This document shows positions 1 through 4,885 of a DNA stretch of 5,058 nucleotides, piece by piece. The position numbers and the translations under genes were made by a program. The stretch is from NCBI RefSeq assembly GCF_015062985.1, contig NZ_SUTI01000040.1:1-5058 (forward strand), given 5' to 3'. The notes below the pieces were generated by a model. It had not been told where the DNA came from, made no database searches, and saw nothing but the letters and a program-made list of their open reading frames with translations. This stretch comes from Methanobrevibacter sp. GTDB taxonomy: Archaea > Methanobacteriota > Methanobacteria > Methanobacteriales > Methanobacteriaceae. Every line of letters starts with the position of its first letter. Positions within the stretch are counted from its first letter, which is position 1.

Positions 1-167
1 AAGTTTTGCTTTTTCATTGCATATTCTAAGAAAAAACACAAAAATGAGATGGTGAATATGCGCAAAAATTAAAAATGAGGAAGTGGTGCAAAATTTTTAA
101 TTGAATCTTGTTGACTCTTTCAATACTTTTTTGGAGGTGTCCTTTCATGATTTTAATCTGGTTTTCG
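1..167. other. Gene-free left edge
   Basis: I see no supportable coding region on either strand. The stretch is AT-rich. It contains AAAAATGAG twice (41-49 and 71-79), each followed a few bases later by TGGTG, which looks like a small imperfect duplication. It also holds a weak hairpin with a T-tract (100-132) and a Shine-Dalgarno-like GGAGGTG at 133-139 before an ATG. These are noted separately. Confidence 0.5.
100..132 (+). terminator. Possible weak terminator
   Basis: A perfect 6-base inverted repeat (ATTGAA at 100-105, TTCAAT at 119-124) is followed by six T residues at 127-132 on the plus strand. It could end transcription of a gene entering from left of the window. The stem is short, AT-rich and has a 13-base loop, so a chance origin is quite possible. 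In archaea the T-tract alone may be the active part. Confidence 0.25.
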
Positions 168-331
168 TCAGTTAATTACTGCACCAATACCATTTTTATT
201 CAAAAACCAATCCGGATAACTTAATGTTGCATCCGAATCAGAATTGCCATGACTTTTAAAATCAATTCCGGCAGCAATATACTTAATCAAATCTTTTTTA
301 AAGTGCCAAAATGCATTATTTAAAGCATATT
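168..331 (-). pseudogene. Coding remnant downstream of the DUF6270-like relic
   Basis: On the minus strand an open frame without its own start reads from about 331 to a TGA at 168-170, giving roughly 50 residues. They include AFWHFKKDLIKYIAAGIDF and end in YPDWFLNKNGIGAVIN. The composition is protein-like: tryptophans, aromatic residues and glycines occur at sensible spacing. A single missing base near 325-335 (around GAAAATATG on the minus strand) would join this frame to the end of the DUF6270-like relic at 320-888. It may therefore be that gene's C-terminal extension, or the tail of a separate gene fused by decay. I do not recognise the sequence and assign no function. Confidence 0.4.
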
Positions 332-888
332 TTCAGCATGGGATGCTTTTTTTGTTAAATAATTAAAATAGTTATTATTTTTAATGATATTATTAAGTTT
401 TTTAGTAAAATCTTCATAATATTCAGGAATATAATGTGATGTTCCCCGACCCCAAAATGATTAATATCATTAGGATAATTCAATAAATTCAATTCAATTA
501 TATCTACATCATAATTGTCTTCAATAACTTTATTAAGCTCATATATATACTTATTGAATTCAAAGCAATATTTTGATTCGATTAGTTTTATTGATCCATC
601 CTCATCCCATAATTTATCATCAAAGCAGGCTTTATTTAAAATTAATCTAATCCCATTTTCATTTAAAAAATTATAAAATAAATCAAAATTTTTTTTATAT
701 AACTTTAAATATTTTTTAGAGTTCGATGCCATAGATAGTGTTGTGAATTCATTAAGATTTTTATAAAATGGAGTATTATGTAAATTCCAGTAATTATTAG
801 TAACAATATTATTTTCAAAACATAAAATGTCAAACTTGGCTTCAAAAATATTATCTAAAATTAAATAATCGATGTGACTTCGTGCCAC
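320..888 (-). pseudogene. Frameshifted, N-terminally truncated DUF6270-like gene
   Basis: The first frame runs from a GTG at 888. It begins with ARSHIDYLILDN, resembling the ARSS-type block that in DUF6270 proteins sits some 30-40 residues after the start. Later come FDDKLWDEDGSIKL and an N-x-Y-I-Y-E-L helix, then YPNDINHFG, also typical of the family. Right there, at the minus-strand run GGGGTCGGGG (444-453), the frame fails. One missing base restores GTSHYIPEYYEDFTKKL in the next frame, matching the expected His-Tyr block near the family's end, and that frame stops with TAA at 320-322. If the break is ignored, the original frame runs on to a stop at 355. The N-terminal Gly-Ser-Cys motif expected of this SGNH-like family is absent, and a TGA lies in frame at 898-900, four codons before the GTG. 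DUF6270 proteins are typically found in capsule and glycan loci; their activity is not established. The gene is visibly more AT-rich than the cassette to its right. The family call is from remembered motifs; the frame break is seen directly and could be a homopolymer sequencing error. Confidence 0.6.
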
Positions 889-892
889 ATCC
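873..892 (+). repeat. Left copy of a direct repeat
   Basis: TGTGACT, then TC, then GTGCCACATCC. The same two blocks without the TC occur at 4151-4168 in the same orientation. The copy covers the truncated 5' edge of the DUF6270-like relic, so part of it encodes the ARSH residues. Confidence 0.5.
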
Positions 893-1119
893 CCTTTTCA
901 AAAAAATAATAAAAATCAAGATATCACAAGGTATTCATTCAAACCCTAAATTTCCAACAACCCCCATTTATTAAAAAAAAAGATAAAATAAGGACTTAGC
1001 CTTATTTAAAACTTTAACTCTTTTTTGAAGTGCCTTACAGATATGTTGCCAAATATTTTCTTTTTTACTCATCATCCATGCATTTTTCGTTGAACTTTGC
1101 AGTTATTAAATCCATTAAT
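889..1119. other. Intergenic spacer with terminator
   Basis: This 231-base spacer lies between the truncated 5' end of the DUF6270-like relic and the 3' end of the membrane-protein gene. Apart from the hairpin terminator at 973-1007 I see no supportable gene. A 33-codon minus-strand frame (971-1072) runs through the terminator and is treated as chance. No clear promoter for the relic is visible. Confidence 0.5.
973..1007 (-). terminator. Hairpin plus U-tract terminator
   Basis: A perfect 8-base inverted repeat, AAATAAGG (986-993) and CCTTATTT (1000-1007), with a 6-base loop. On the minus strand it is followed by nine T residues (973-981 read as A on the plus strand). It lies 113 bases beyond the stop of the GT-C-like membrane-protein gene and is the best candidate for ending that transcript. 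Confidence 0.6.
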
Positions 1120-2388
1120 TCACATGTTATTATGTTTGTCAGGGATTTTCTTAATGTTTATATGGGATGTAGTGGAATCATCCTTTTTTAGGACATATTC
1201 AATTCCACACATTACTGCAAAGAATAATATAAACAGCAACCTATATGTGAACCAAAAGTGGATGTATGAATGGTTGCTTGCAATAAAATACCATAAAAAA
1301 GGAGTTATTGCCAGCAATATGAATGGAATGATATTTTTCAATTTATCTGTTGTGACATTTTTCCTGTTAGGGATTATTTTTTTAACATAATAAATTGCTA
1401 TTGCTGCAAAAATTACAAGATATGCTCTTTTTCCATAAATAAACACGTTTCTTACCACCGCATCAATTCTTGTGAAATTTGATGTAGATGATCTCCAGAG
1501 GAATCTATTGAATCCGTCCAAAACAATGTTCTGGTGCAGGATTAAAGATGATATAATCCATTTGCTTAACCACATTCCTGCAAATCCTACAGACCATATG
1601 CATGCAAATATCAATAGTGAAACCACATTTTTTTTAACTGTGGTTTTTTCATTTAGAAGCAAGTAAAATATAGCAGGTATTCCAAAAGTGATTAAAGGGT
1701 AAGTAAGCAAGTCAAAATAGTTTGTTATCATACCTATTGCTAAGAAATAGCAAAGCAATCTGCGTCTTTCAAATAACTTGTCCTTGAACTTAATCATGAT
1801 AAATATCGAAATCAATGTGATATTGAAAACGGGGGCAAATTGTAAACACATTCCGATAACTTCGGGGTGAATTAGAAACATTGACAATAAGAATGGAATA
1901 ACATAACTCTTAAGATTGTTTTCAAACATCAGTTTAACAATGCATGCAATCATAGCCATTTCAAAAAATAGCTCCAGGACCCTAATACCATTGTAATCCA
2001 GGAATGTAAATAAAGGCTTGTATATTGCCAGATATCCGTGCCAATAGCGAGGATATTCTCGTAGAGTATTTTCATCATCATCTATGTATTTTGTGAAATT
2101 GTGCATTCCAATGGTATAAACAATCATCGAATTGTCCAAAAGGGACATACTTTTATTGTAGTAGGATACCTCACACAGAATTTTCGAATCAGTATATACG
2201 TCTAGTTTTGTTGTTGAATAATTACGAATCGTATTGTGGATGGCATGGTTTGAAAATTGATCTGCGTTTGAAAATACGATGTCATGAGCTGTGTCGTTGG
2301 ATGTTGCAAAACCCACAACAATCAATGAAAATCCCAAAATCACAATTATTGTAAATGTTAAAATTAAATTTAAAAATGTCTTTTTCAT
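1120..2388 (-). CDS. Polytopic membrane protein, GT-C-like glycosyltransferase candidate
   Basis: A 422-residue protein. An N-terminal membrane helix (about residues 5-27) is followed by an external loop of about 85-90 residues carrying YPRYWHGY (112-119). About eight further hydrophobic segments follow, and a short charged tail (404-422). Other marked blocks are NYFDLLTYP (223-231) and NHSYIHFWFTYR (372-383). One helix, a long first extracytoplasmic loop with acidic and aromatic residues, and then many helices is the layout of GT-C enzymes, which transfer sugars from polyprenyl-phosphate donors on the outer face of the membrane. I recall similar blocks in uncharacterised membrane proteins of gut Firmicutes, but cannot check this. 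The divergent GtrB-like and GtrA-like genes would supply and flip such a donor, making this a plausible GtrC-like acceptor-specific transferase. There is no obvious ribosome-binding site before the ATG at 2388; a TATA-like box at 2411-2418 would place the transcript start almost at the ATG, suggesting a leaderless message. The coding call is firm; the enzymatic role is inferred. Confidence 0.8.
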   Translation of the reverse strand: MKKTFLNLILTFTIIVILGFSLIVVGFATSNDTAHDIVFSNADQFSNHAIHNTIRNYSTTKLDVYTDSKILCEVSYYNKSMSLLDNSMIVYTIGMHNFTKYIDDDENTLREYPRYWHGYLAIYKPLFTFLDYNGIRVLELFFEMAMIACIVKLMFENNLKSYVIPFLLSMFLIHPEVIGMCLQFAPVFNITLISIFIMIKFKDKLFERRRLLCYFLAIGMITNYFDLLTYPLITFGIPAIFYLLLNEKTTVKKNVVSLLIFACIWSVGFAGMWLSKWIISSLILHQNIVLDGFNRFLWRSSTSNFTRIDAVVRNVFIYGKRAYLVIFAAIAIYYVKKIIPNRKNVTTDKLKNIIPFILLAITPFLWYFIASNHSYIHFWFTYRLLFILFFAVMCGIEYVLKKDDSTTSHINIKKIPDKHNNM

Positions 2389-2540
2389 ATAATTAGTATA
2401 TTAACATATGTATAAAAATATGTAGTGTTTAAGATACTTATTAATCACTTTTGGATTATTTTTTGATACATTATTTTCACAATACATAAATAAGATTATA
2501 GAAATATATTATATTAGTTAATTTTTAAATCGTGTTTAAT
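2389..2540. promoter_or_regulatory. Divergent promoter region of the glycan cassette
   Basis: This 152-base AT-rich spacer drives the membrane-protein gene leftwards and the GT2-gtrA operon rightwards. The minus-strand TATA candidate TTTTTATA (2411-2418) lies inside an inverted repeat, ACATAT (2404-2409) and ATATGT (2418-2423). The plus-strand candidate AAATATAT (2502-2509) is centred about 26 bases before the GTG at 2532 and 35 before the ATG at 2541. Both boxes are so close to the starts that leaders would be absent or under about 10 bases, and neither gene has a Shine-Dalgarno. The positions are inferred from archaeal promoter spacing. Confidence 0.4.
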
Positions 2541-3467
2541 ATGAAAACAGCAATTCTAATCCCCTGCTACAATGAATCAAAAACTATCGAAAAGGTAGTG
2601 AGTGATTTTAAAAGGGTCATGCCTCATGCCGACATCTATGTCTATGACAACAACTCCACTGATGGCACAGACCGAATTGCAAAGGATGCTGGAGCCATTG
2701 TTCGCTATGAATACAGACAGGGAAAAGGCAATGTCGTAAGGTCAATGTTTCGCCATATCAATGCGGACTGCTATATCATGGTTGACGGTGACGACACATA
2801 CCCTGCAGAGGATGCTCCTGAAATTGAAAGGCTGATTTTAAACTGTGAGGCAGACATGGTCATCAGAGACCGACTTTCATCAACCTATTTCAAGGAAAAT
2901 AACAGGCGATTCCACAACACAGGGAACAGAATTGTTCGAAAATTCATCAACCTATTTTTCAAAAGTGATTTGAAGGACATCATGACCGGAATGCGAGGGT
3001 TCAACTACAATTTTGTAAAATCATTTCCAATCCAATCCAAGGGCTTTGAGATTGAAACCGAAATGAGCGTTTTTGCACTAATCAACAACTTTAAAATCCG
3101 CGAAATTCCAGTTAACTACCGGGACAGAATTGAAGGAAGCGACTCCAAACTGAACACCTTTAAAGACGGTTATAAGGTACTAATAATGATTACGACCTTA
3201 ATTCGAGATGAGAGGCCACTTTTGTTTTTCTCGGCGATTTCACTAATATTGCTTGCGATTGCAGGAGCATACTTCTTCCCAATACTTTTTAAATACTTCT
3301 CAACAGGATATGTACTGAAAATCCCGACACTGATTGTGATATCAACCGTCGTCATCATTGCAACAGTCATTTTCTTTACAGGAGTAATCCTGCATGTTTT
3401 AAAAAGACAACATAGGGACGAACTCGAACATCACCTGATTTTACTGAATGAACTTAAAGAGGAATGA
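2541..3467 (+). CDS. GT2 polyprenyl-phosphate sugar transferase, GtrB/DPM1-like
   Basis: This 308-residue protein belongs to glycosyltransferase family 2, DPM1-like branch. Such enzymes transfer a sugar from a nucleotide donor to dolichyl or undecaprenyl phosphate on the cytoplasmic face. The GT-A fold opens with the nucleotide-binding AILIPCYNE (4-12), continues with DNNSTDGT (36-43), and has DGDDTYP (82-88) as the metal-binding DxD-type motif. GFEIETEMS and YRDRIEGSDSKL follow, the latter matching the R-x-x-G-S-x-S-K end block of DPM1-like catalytic domains. Two C-terminal membrane helices (about 228-252 and 264-290) anchor it, as in GtrB, and a charged tail follows. I start at ATG 2541 because the family begins right at this strand; a GTG at 2532 would add only three residues and is a real alternative if the message is leaderless. 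The stop overlaps the gtrA-like start by ATGA, implying translational coupling. The donor sugar cannot be read from sequence. Confidence 0.9.
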   Translation: MKTAILIPCYNESKTIEKVVSDFKRVMPHADIYVYDNNSTDGTDRIAKDAGAIVRYEYRQGKGNVVRSMFRHINADCYIMVDGDDTYPAEDAPEIERLILNCEADMVIRDRLSSTYFKENNRRFHNTGNRIVRKFINLFFKSDLKDIMTGMRGFNYNFVKSFPIQSKGFEIETEMSVFALINNFKIREIPVNYRDRIEGSDSKLNTFKDGYKVLIMITTLIRDERPLLFFSAISLILLAIAGAYFFPILFKYFSTGYVLKIPTLIVISTVVIIATVIFFTGVILHVLKRQHRDELEHHLILLNELKEE

Positions 3468-3892
3468 AATTGATTGACAAGTTATTCCTCCAGCCCACAG
3501 ACAACATATTCATCCAGATGTTTCGATACGTTTTTGTAGGTGGAACTGCATTCATTGTGGATTTCTTCCTTTTATATTTCTTCAGTGACATCTGCGGAAT
3601 CCATTATCTAATTTCAGGAATCTTTTCATTCATAATATCCGTTTTAGTCAACTATTGGATGAGTACAATATGGGTTTTCAATCAGGACAACATTGAAAAT
3701 AAGGTTCTAGAGTTCAACCTCTTTTTGGCAATAAGTACATTGGGCCTGATTTTTACAGAAATACTCCTATGGCTATTTACAGATGTTTGCAACCTTTATT
3801 ATCTGATTTCAAAAATAATCGCTGCAGCAATAGTAATGTTCTGGAACTTCTTTGCAAGAAGAGTAATGTTTTATGGCAAAAAGCTGTCATAA
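3464..3892 (+). CDS. GtrA family membrane protein, putative lipid-linked sugar flippase
   Basis: This 142-residue protein has four predicted membrane helices (about residues 22-42, 46-66, 82-105 and 112-134). The typical GtrA opening follows a short amphipathic lead: FRYVFVGGTAFIVDF (21-35). Position-conserved aromatic and asparagine residues follow (NYWMSTIWVFN), and the protein closes with FWNFFARRVMFY, the usual GtrA C-terminal signature. GtrA-family proteins (PF04138) are thought to flip polyprenyl-phosphate-linked sugars across the membrane. The length is normal for the family. The ATG overlaps the stop of the GT2 gene, and GAGG within the end of that gene sits only a few bases upstream, so translation is probably coupled. 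With the upstream GT2 gene it forms a GtrB-GtrA pair. Confidence 0.9.
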   Translation: MKLIDKLFLQPTDNIFIQMFRYVFVGGTAFIVDFFLLYFFSDICGIHYLISGIFSFIISVLVNYWMSTIWVFNQDNIENKVLEFNLFLAISTLGLIFTEILLWLFTDVCNLYYLISKIIAAAIVMFWNFFARRVMFYGKKLS

Positions 3893-3915
3893 AAAAGTAT
3901 TAAAGTAATTTTTTT
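3893..3915 (+). terminator. T-tract terminator of the GT2-gtrA operon
   Basis: Directly after the gtrA-like stop, an A-rich stretch with ATTA is followed by AAG, then TAAT and a run of seven T (3909-3915). This gives an AT-only weak hairpin ending in a T-tract, the form often seen at archaeal 3' ends. It would separate the operon from the oppositely oriented transposase remnant. Confidence 0.45.
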
Positions 3916-3918
3916 ATC

Positions 3919-4068
3919 TCATCGAATTTCTTTCGAACAATCAATTAAATCAACCACATTTTTAATAAAATAACGTGAATGATCTTTAGGAATCAAATTT
4001 CTCAAATCCAAGAGCAACATACTCCGATTAATATTATCATCTTTTAAAACCACAAATAAAACAACCAT
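3919..4068 (-). pseudogene. N-terminal stump of an IS1182-like transposase
   Basis: The minus-strand ATG at 4068 opens 49 codons ending in TGA at 3919-3921. The middle, LDLRNLIPKDHSRYFIKNVV, matches the start of IS1182-type DDE transposases, where a D-x-x-x-L-I-P-x-D-H block and a V-D-x-I/L-D block precede the DUF772 domain. Full proteins run to several hundred residues, so the catalytic part is entirely missing. Skipping one base at 3924 gives a few further plausible residues (DEIKKLL) before TAA at 3900-3902, almost touching the end of the gtrA-like gene. A TATA-like sequence at 4109-4116, about 45 bases before the ATG, may be the element's old promoter. The family call rests on motif memory; the truncation is clear from length. 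Confidence 0.6.
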
Positions 4069-4150
4069 GATTATTAATATCTATAATAAAAGGTCATACT
4101 TCATAGTATATAAAATTAAAGAAAAATAAGCAAAATAAAATTAAAAAAAT

Positions 4151-4168
4151 TGTGACTGTGCCACATCC
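4151..4168 (+). repeat. Right copy of a direct repeat, possible IS end
   Basis: TGTGACT followed by GTGCCACATCC matches 873-892 apart from a 2-base gap. It lies 83 bases upstream of the transposase stump's start. Read inward on the minus strand it begins GGATGTGGCAC, the position and spacing expected of an insertion-sequence end. The two copies enclose about 3.3 kb with the glycan cassette. Confidence 0.5.
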
Positions 4169-4192
4169 TTAAAATGTTAAAAAAAAATAGTG

Positions 4193-4222
4193 AAAAAAAG
4201 GCCGGTTAAGCTTCAGCCTTTT
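4193..4222 (-). terminator. Terminator of the MtrA paralogue gene
   Basis: AAAAGGC (4196-4202) and GCCTTTT (4216-4222) form a perfect 7-base inverted repeat with a 13-base loop that contains the stop codon. On the minus strand a run of seven T (4193-4199) overlaps and follows the stem. A second T-run at 4180-4188 could act as a backup. Confidence 0.6.
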
Positions 4223-4775
4223 GGTCTTTTTTAGTTTTCTTTTTATCGACAATTACCATTTTTTCGTTTTCTTCATCGACTTCCATGATAATTGGCTCTG
4301 CTTCAAGTGCACCAGGGTCCTTTTCAACGCATTCATTGATCTTGGACTGGATTGCACCGATGTCTTCTGTATCGATTAAATCAACGATTTCCAGTTGCTG
4401 CTGAAACCTTTCAACTCCGTCAAGAGGAACGTTTTCAACAAAAGGAATTGCTCCTGTAGCACCGATGATTTTCTTTTTGTCAGGATCAGCGCCGTTTTCG
4501 TGTAAAGCTTTAAAACTTTGACCTGTAATGTGGCCCTGCACTTCAGCGCCTGCCAGAATAAGGAATCTTATGTTCGGATTTGATATGATATTTGCAACAA
4601 CCTTTTCGATACCAAGGTTTTCTGTTTTGCATGGTCCTGCAATGGCCGCACCTGAAAGTTCCGCTTCAATGTGGGAAGCAAGAGTTGTAACTGCAACAGG
4701 ACTTTCCGGATCGCCAACAATGTAATCTCCACTGATTACCGGCCAGCCGTCTGCAGGAGATTTTTTATCAGCCAT
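4206..4775 (-). CDS. Soluble MtrA paralogue, corrinoid-binding methyltransferase subunit A-like
   Basis: This 189-residue homologue belongs to the MtrA family. MtrA carries the corrinoid that relays the methyl group from tetrahydromethanopterin to coenzyme M in the sodium-pumping Mtr complex. The N-terminal block DGWPVISGDYIVGDP (9-23) and GAAIAGPCKTENLGIEKVV (42-60) are family signatures. AGAEVQGHITGQS (75-87) contains His82, equivalent to the histidine that coordinates cobalt in MtrA (His84 in Methanothermobacter). EDKKIIGATGAIPF-like residues and NVPLDGVERFQQQLEIVDL follow. Standard MtrA is about 240 residues with a C-terminal membrane helix; here that helix is replaced by a lysine/glutamate-rich tail ending KKKTKKDQKAEA. 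No other mtr gene is adjacent. It thus matches the soluble MtrA homologues known in Methanobacteriales, whose role is unsettled. I start at ATG 4775, not 4847, because AGGAGG lies 9 bases upstream and the family begins there. Confidence 0.9.
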   Translation of the reverse strand: MADKKSPADGWPVISGDYIVGDPESPVAVTTLASHIEAELSGAAIAGPCKTENLGIEKVVANIISNPNIRFLILAGAEVQGHITGQSFKALHENGADPDKKKIIGATGAIPFVENVPLDGVERFQQQLEIVDLIDTEDIGAIQSKINECVEKDPGALEAEPIIMEVDEENEKMVIVDKKKTKKDQKAEA

Positions 4776-4784
4776 GATAATTAT

Positions 4785-4790
4785 CCTCCT
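4785..4790 (-). promoter_or_regulatory. Shine-Dalgarno AGGAGG deciding the MtrA paralogue start
   Basis: A perfect AGGAGG on the minus strand, nine bases before the ATG at 4775. It rules out the upstream in-frame ATG at 4847, which would translate through this site and add 24 residues unlike the family. It is the only gene in the window with so strong a site. Confidence 0.85.
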
Positions 4791-4815
4791 AAATTGATTA
4801 TTTATGAATATATTT

Positions 4816-4839
4816 TGACAATATTTAAATATTTTGTCA
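4816..4839. promoter_or_regulatory. Near-palindromic TATA element shared by divergent genes
   Basis: The 14-base perfect palindrome AATATTTAAATATT (4820-4833) is flanked by TGAC on the left and GTCA on the right, offset by two bases. It contains TATTTAAA/TTTAAATA boxes on both strands. Its centre is about 52 bases from the MtrA paralogue ATG and 58 from the PAP2 ATG. With usual archaeal spacing this puts transcript starts near 4801 (minus) and 4855 (plus), leaving leaders of about 25-30 bases. It could serve both genes or be covered by one regulator; this is inferred. Confidence 0.5.
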
Positions 4840-4857
4840 CTTCTCATGGGTAAATAT

Positions 4858-4883
4858 TATCAGTAATGAAAACAGAACTGATA
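4858..4883 (+). promoter_or_regulatory. Inverted repeat just before the PAP2 start
   Basis: TATCAGT (4858-4864) and ACTGATA (4877-4883) form a perfect 7-base inverted repeat with a 12-base spacer, ending two bases before the ATG. It could be an operator or a leader hairpin hiding the start region. No Shine-Dalgarno is visible. Confidence 0.35.
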
Positions 4884-4885
4884 GC

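Noticed and set aside
41..88. Possible tandem or CRISPR-like repeat (AAAAATGAG twice)
   Set aside because: Only two short imperfect copies, no regular spacers and no further units.
971..1072. Minus-strand 33-codon frame, basic (starts MSKKENIWQHICK), between the membrane-protein gene and its terminator
   Set aside because: It runs straight through the terminator hairpin and its final phenylalanines come from the T-tract. It has no ribosome-binding site. It could be the tail of an old transposase, but I recognise no motif.
1097..1390. Plus-strand 97-codon frame with hydrophobic segments
   Set aside because: It lies antisense to the C-terminal membrane helices of the 422-residue protein; hydrophobic antisense frames are common there and no start signal is seen.
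1472..1666. Plus-strand 64-codon frame
   Set aside because: Antisense shadow of the same membrane-protein gene, with no family features or start signal.
3170..3370. Minus-strand 66-codon frame
   Set aside because: Antisense to the C-terminal helices of the GT2 enzyme; the GT2 frame is unmistakable.
4096..4109. ATACT/AGTAT inverted repeat with a 4-base loop
   Set aside because: Five-base AT-rich arms overlapping a TATA-like sequence; easily due to chance in this composition.
4776..4847. 24-residue N-terminal extension of the MtrA paralogue from the ATG at 4847
   Set aside because: It would translate through the AGGAGG site and the TATA element, and the extra residues do not resemble MtrA.
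4528..4853. Two plus-strand frames (4528-4725 and 4671-4853)
   Set aside because: Both are antisense to the clearly recognisable MtrA paralogue and its leader.
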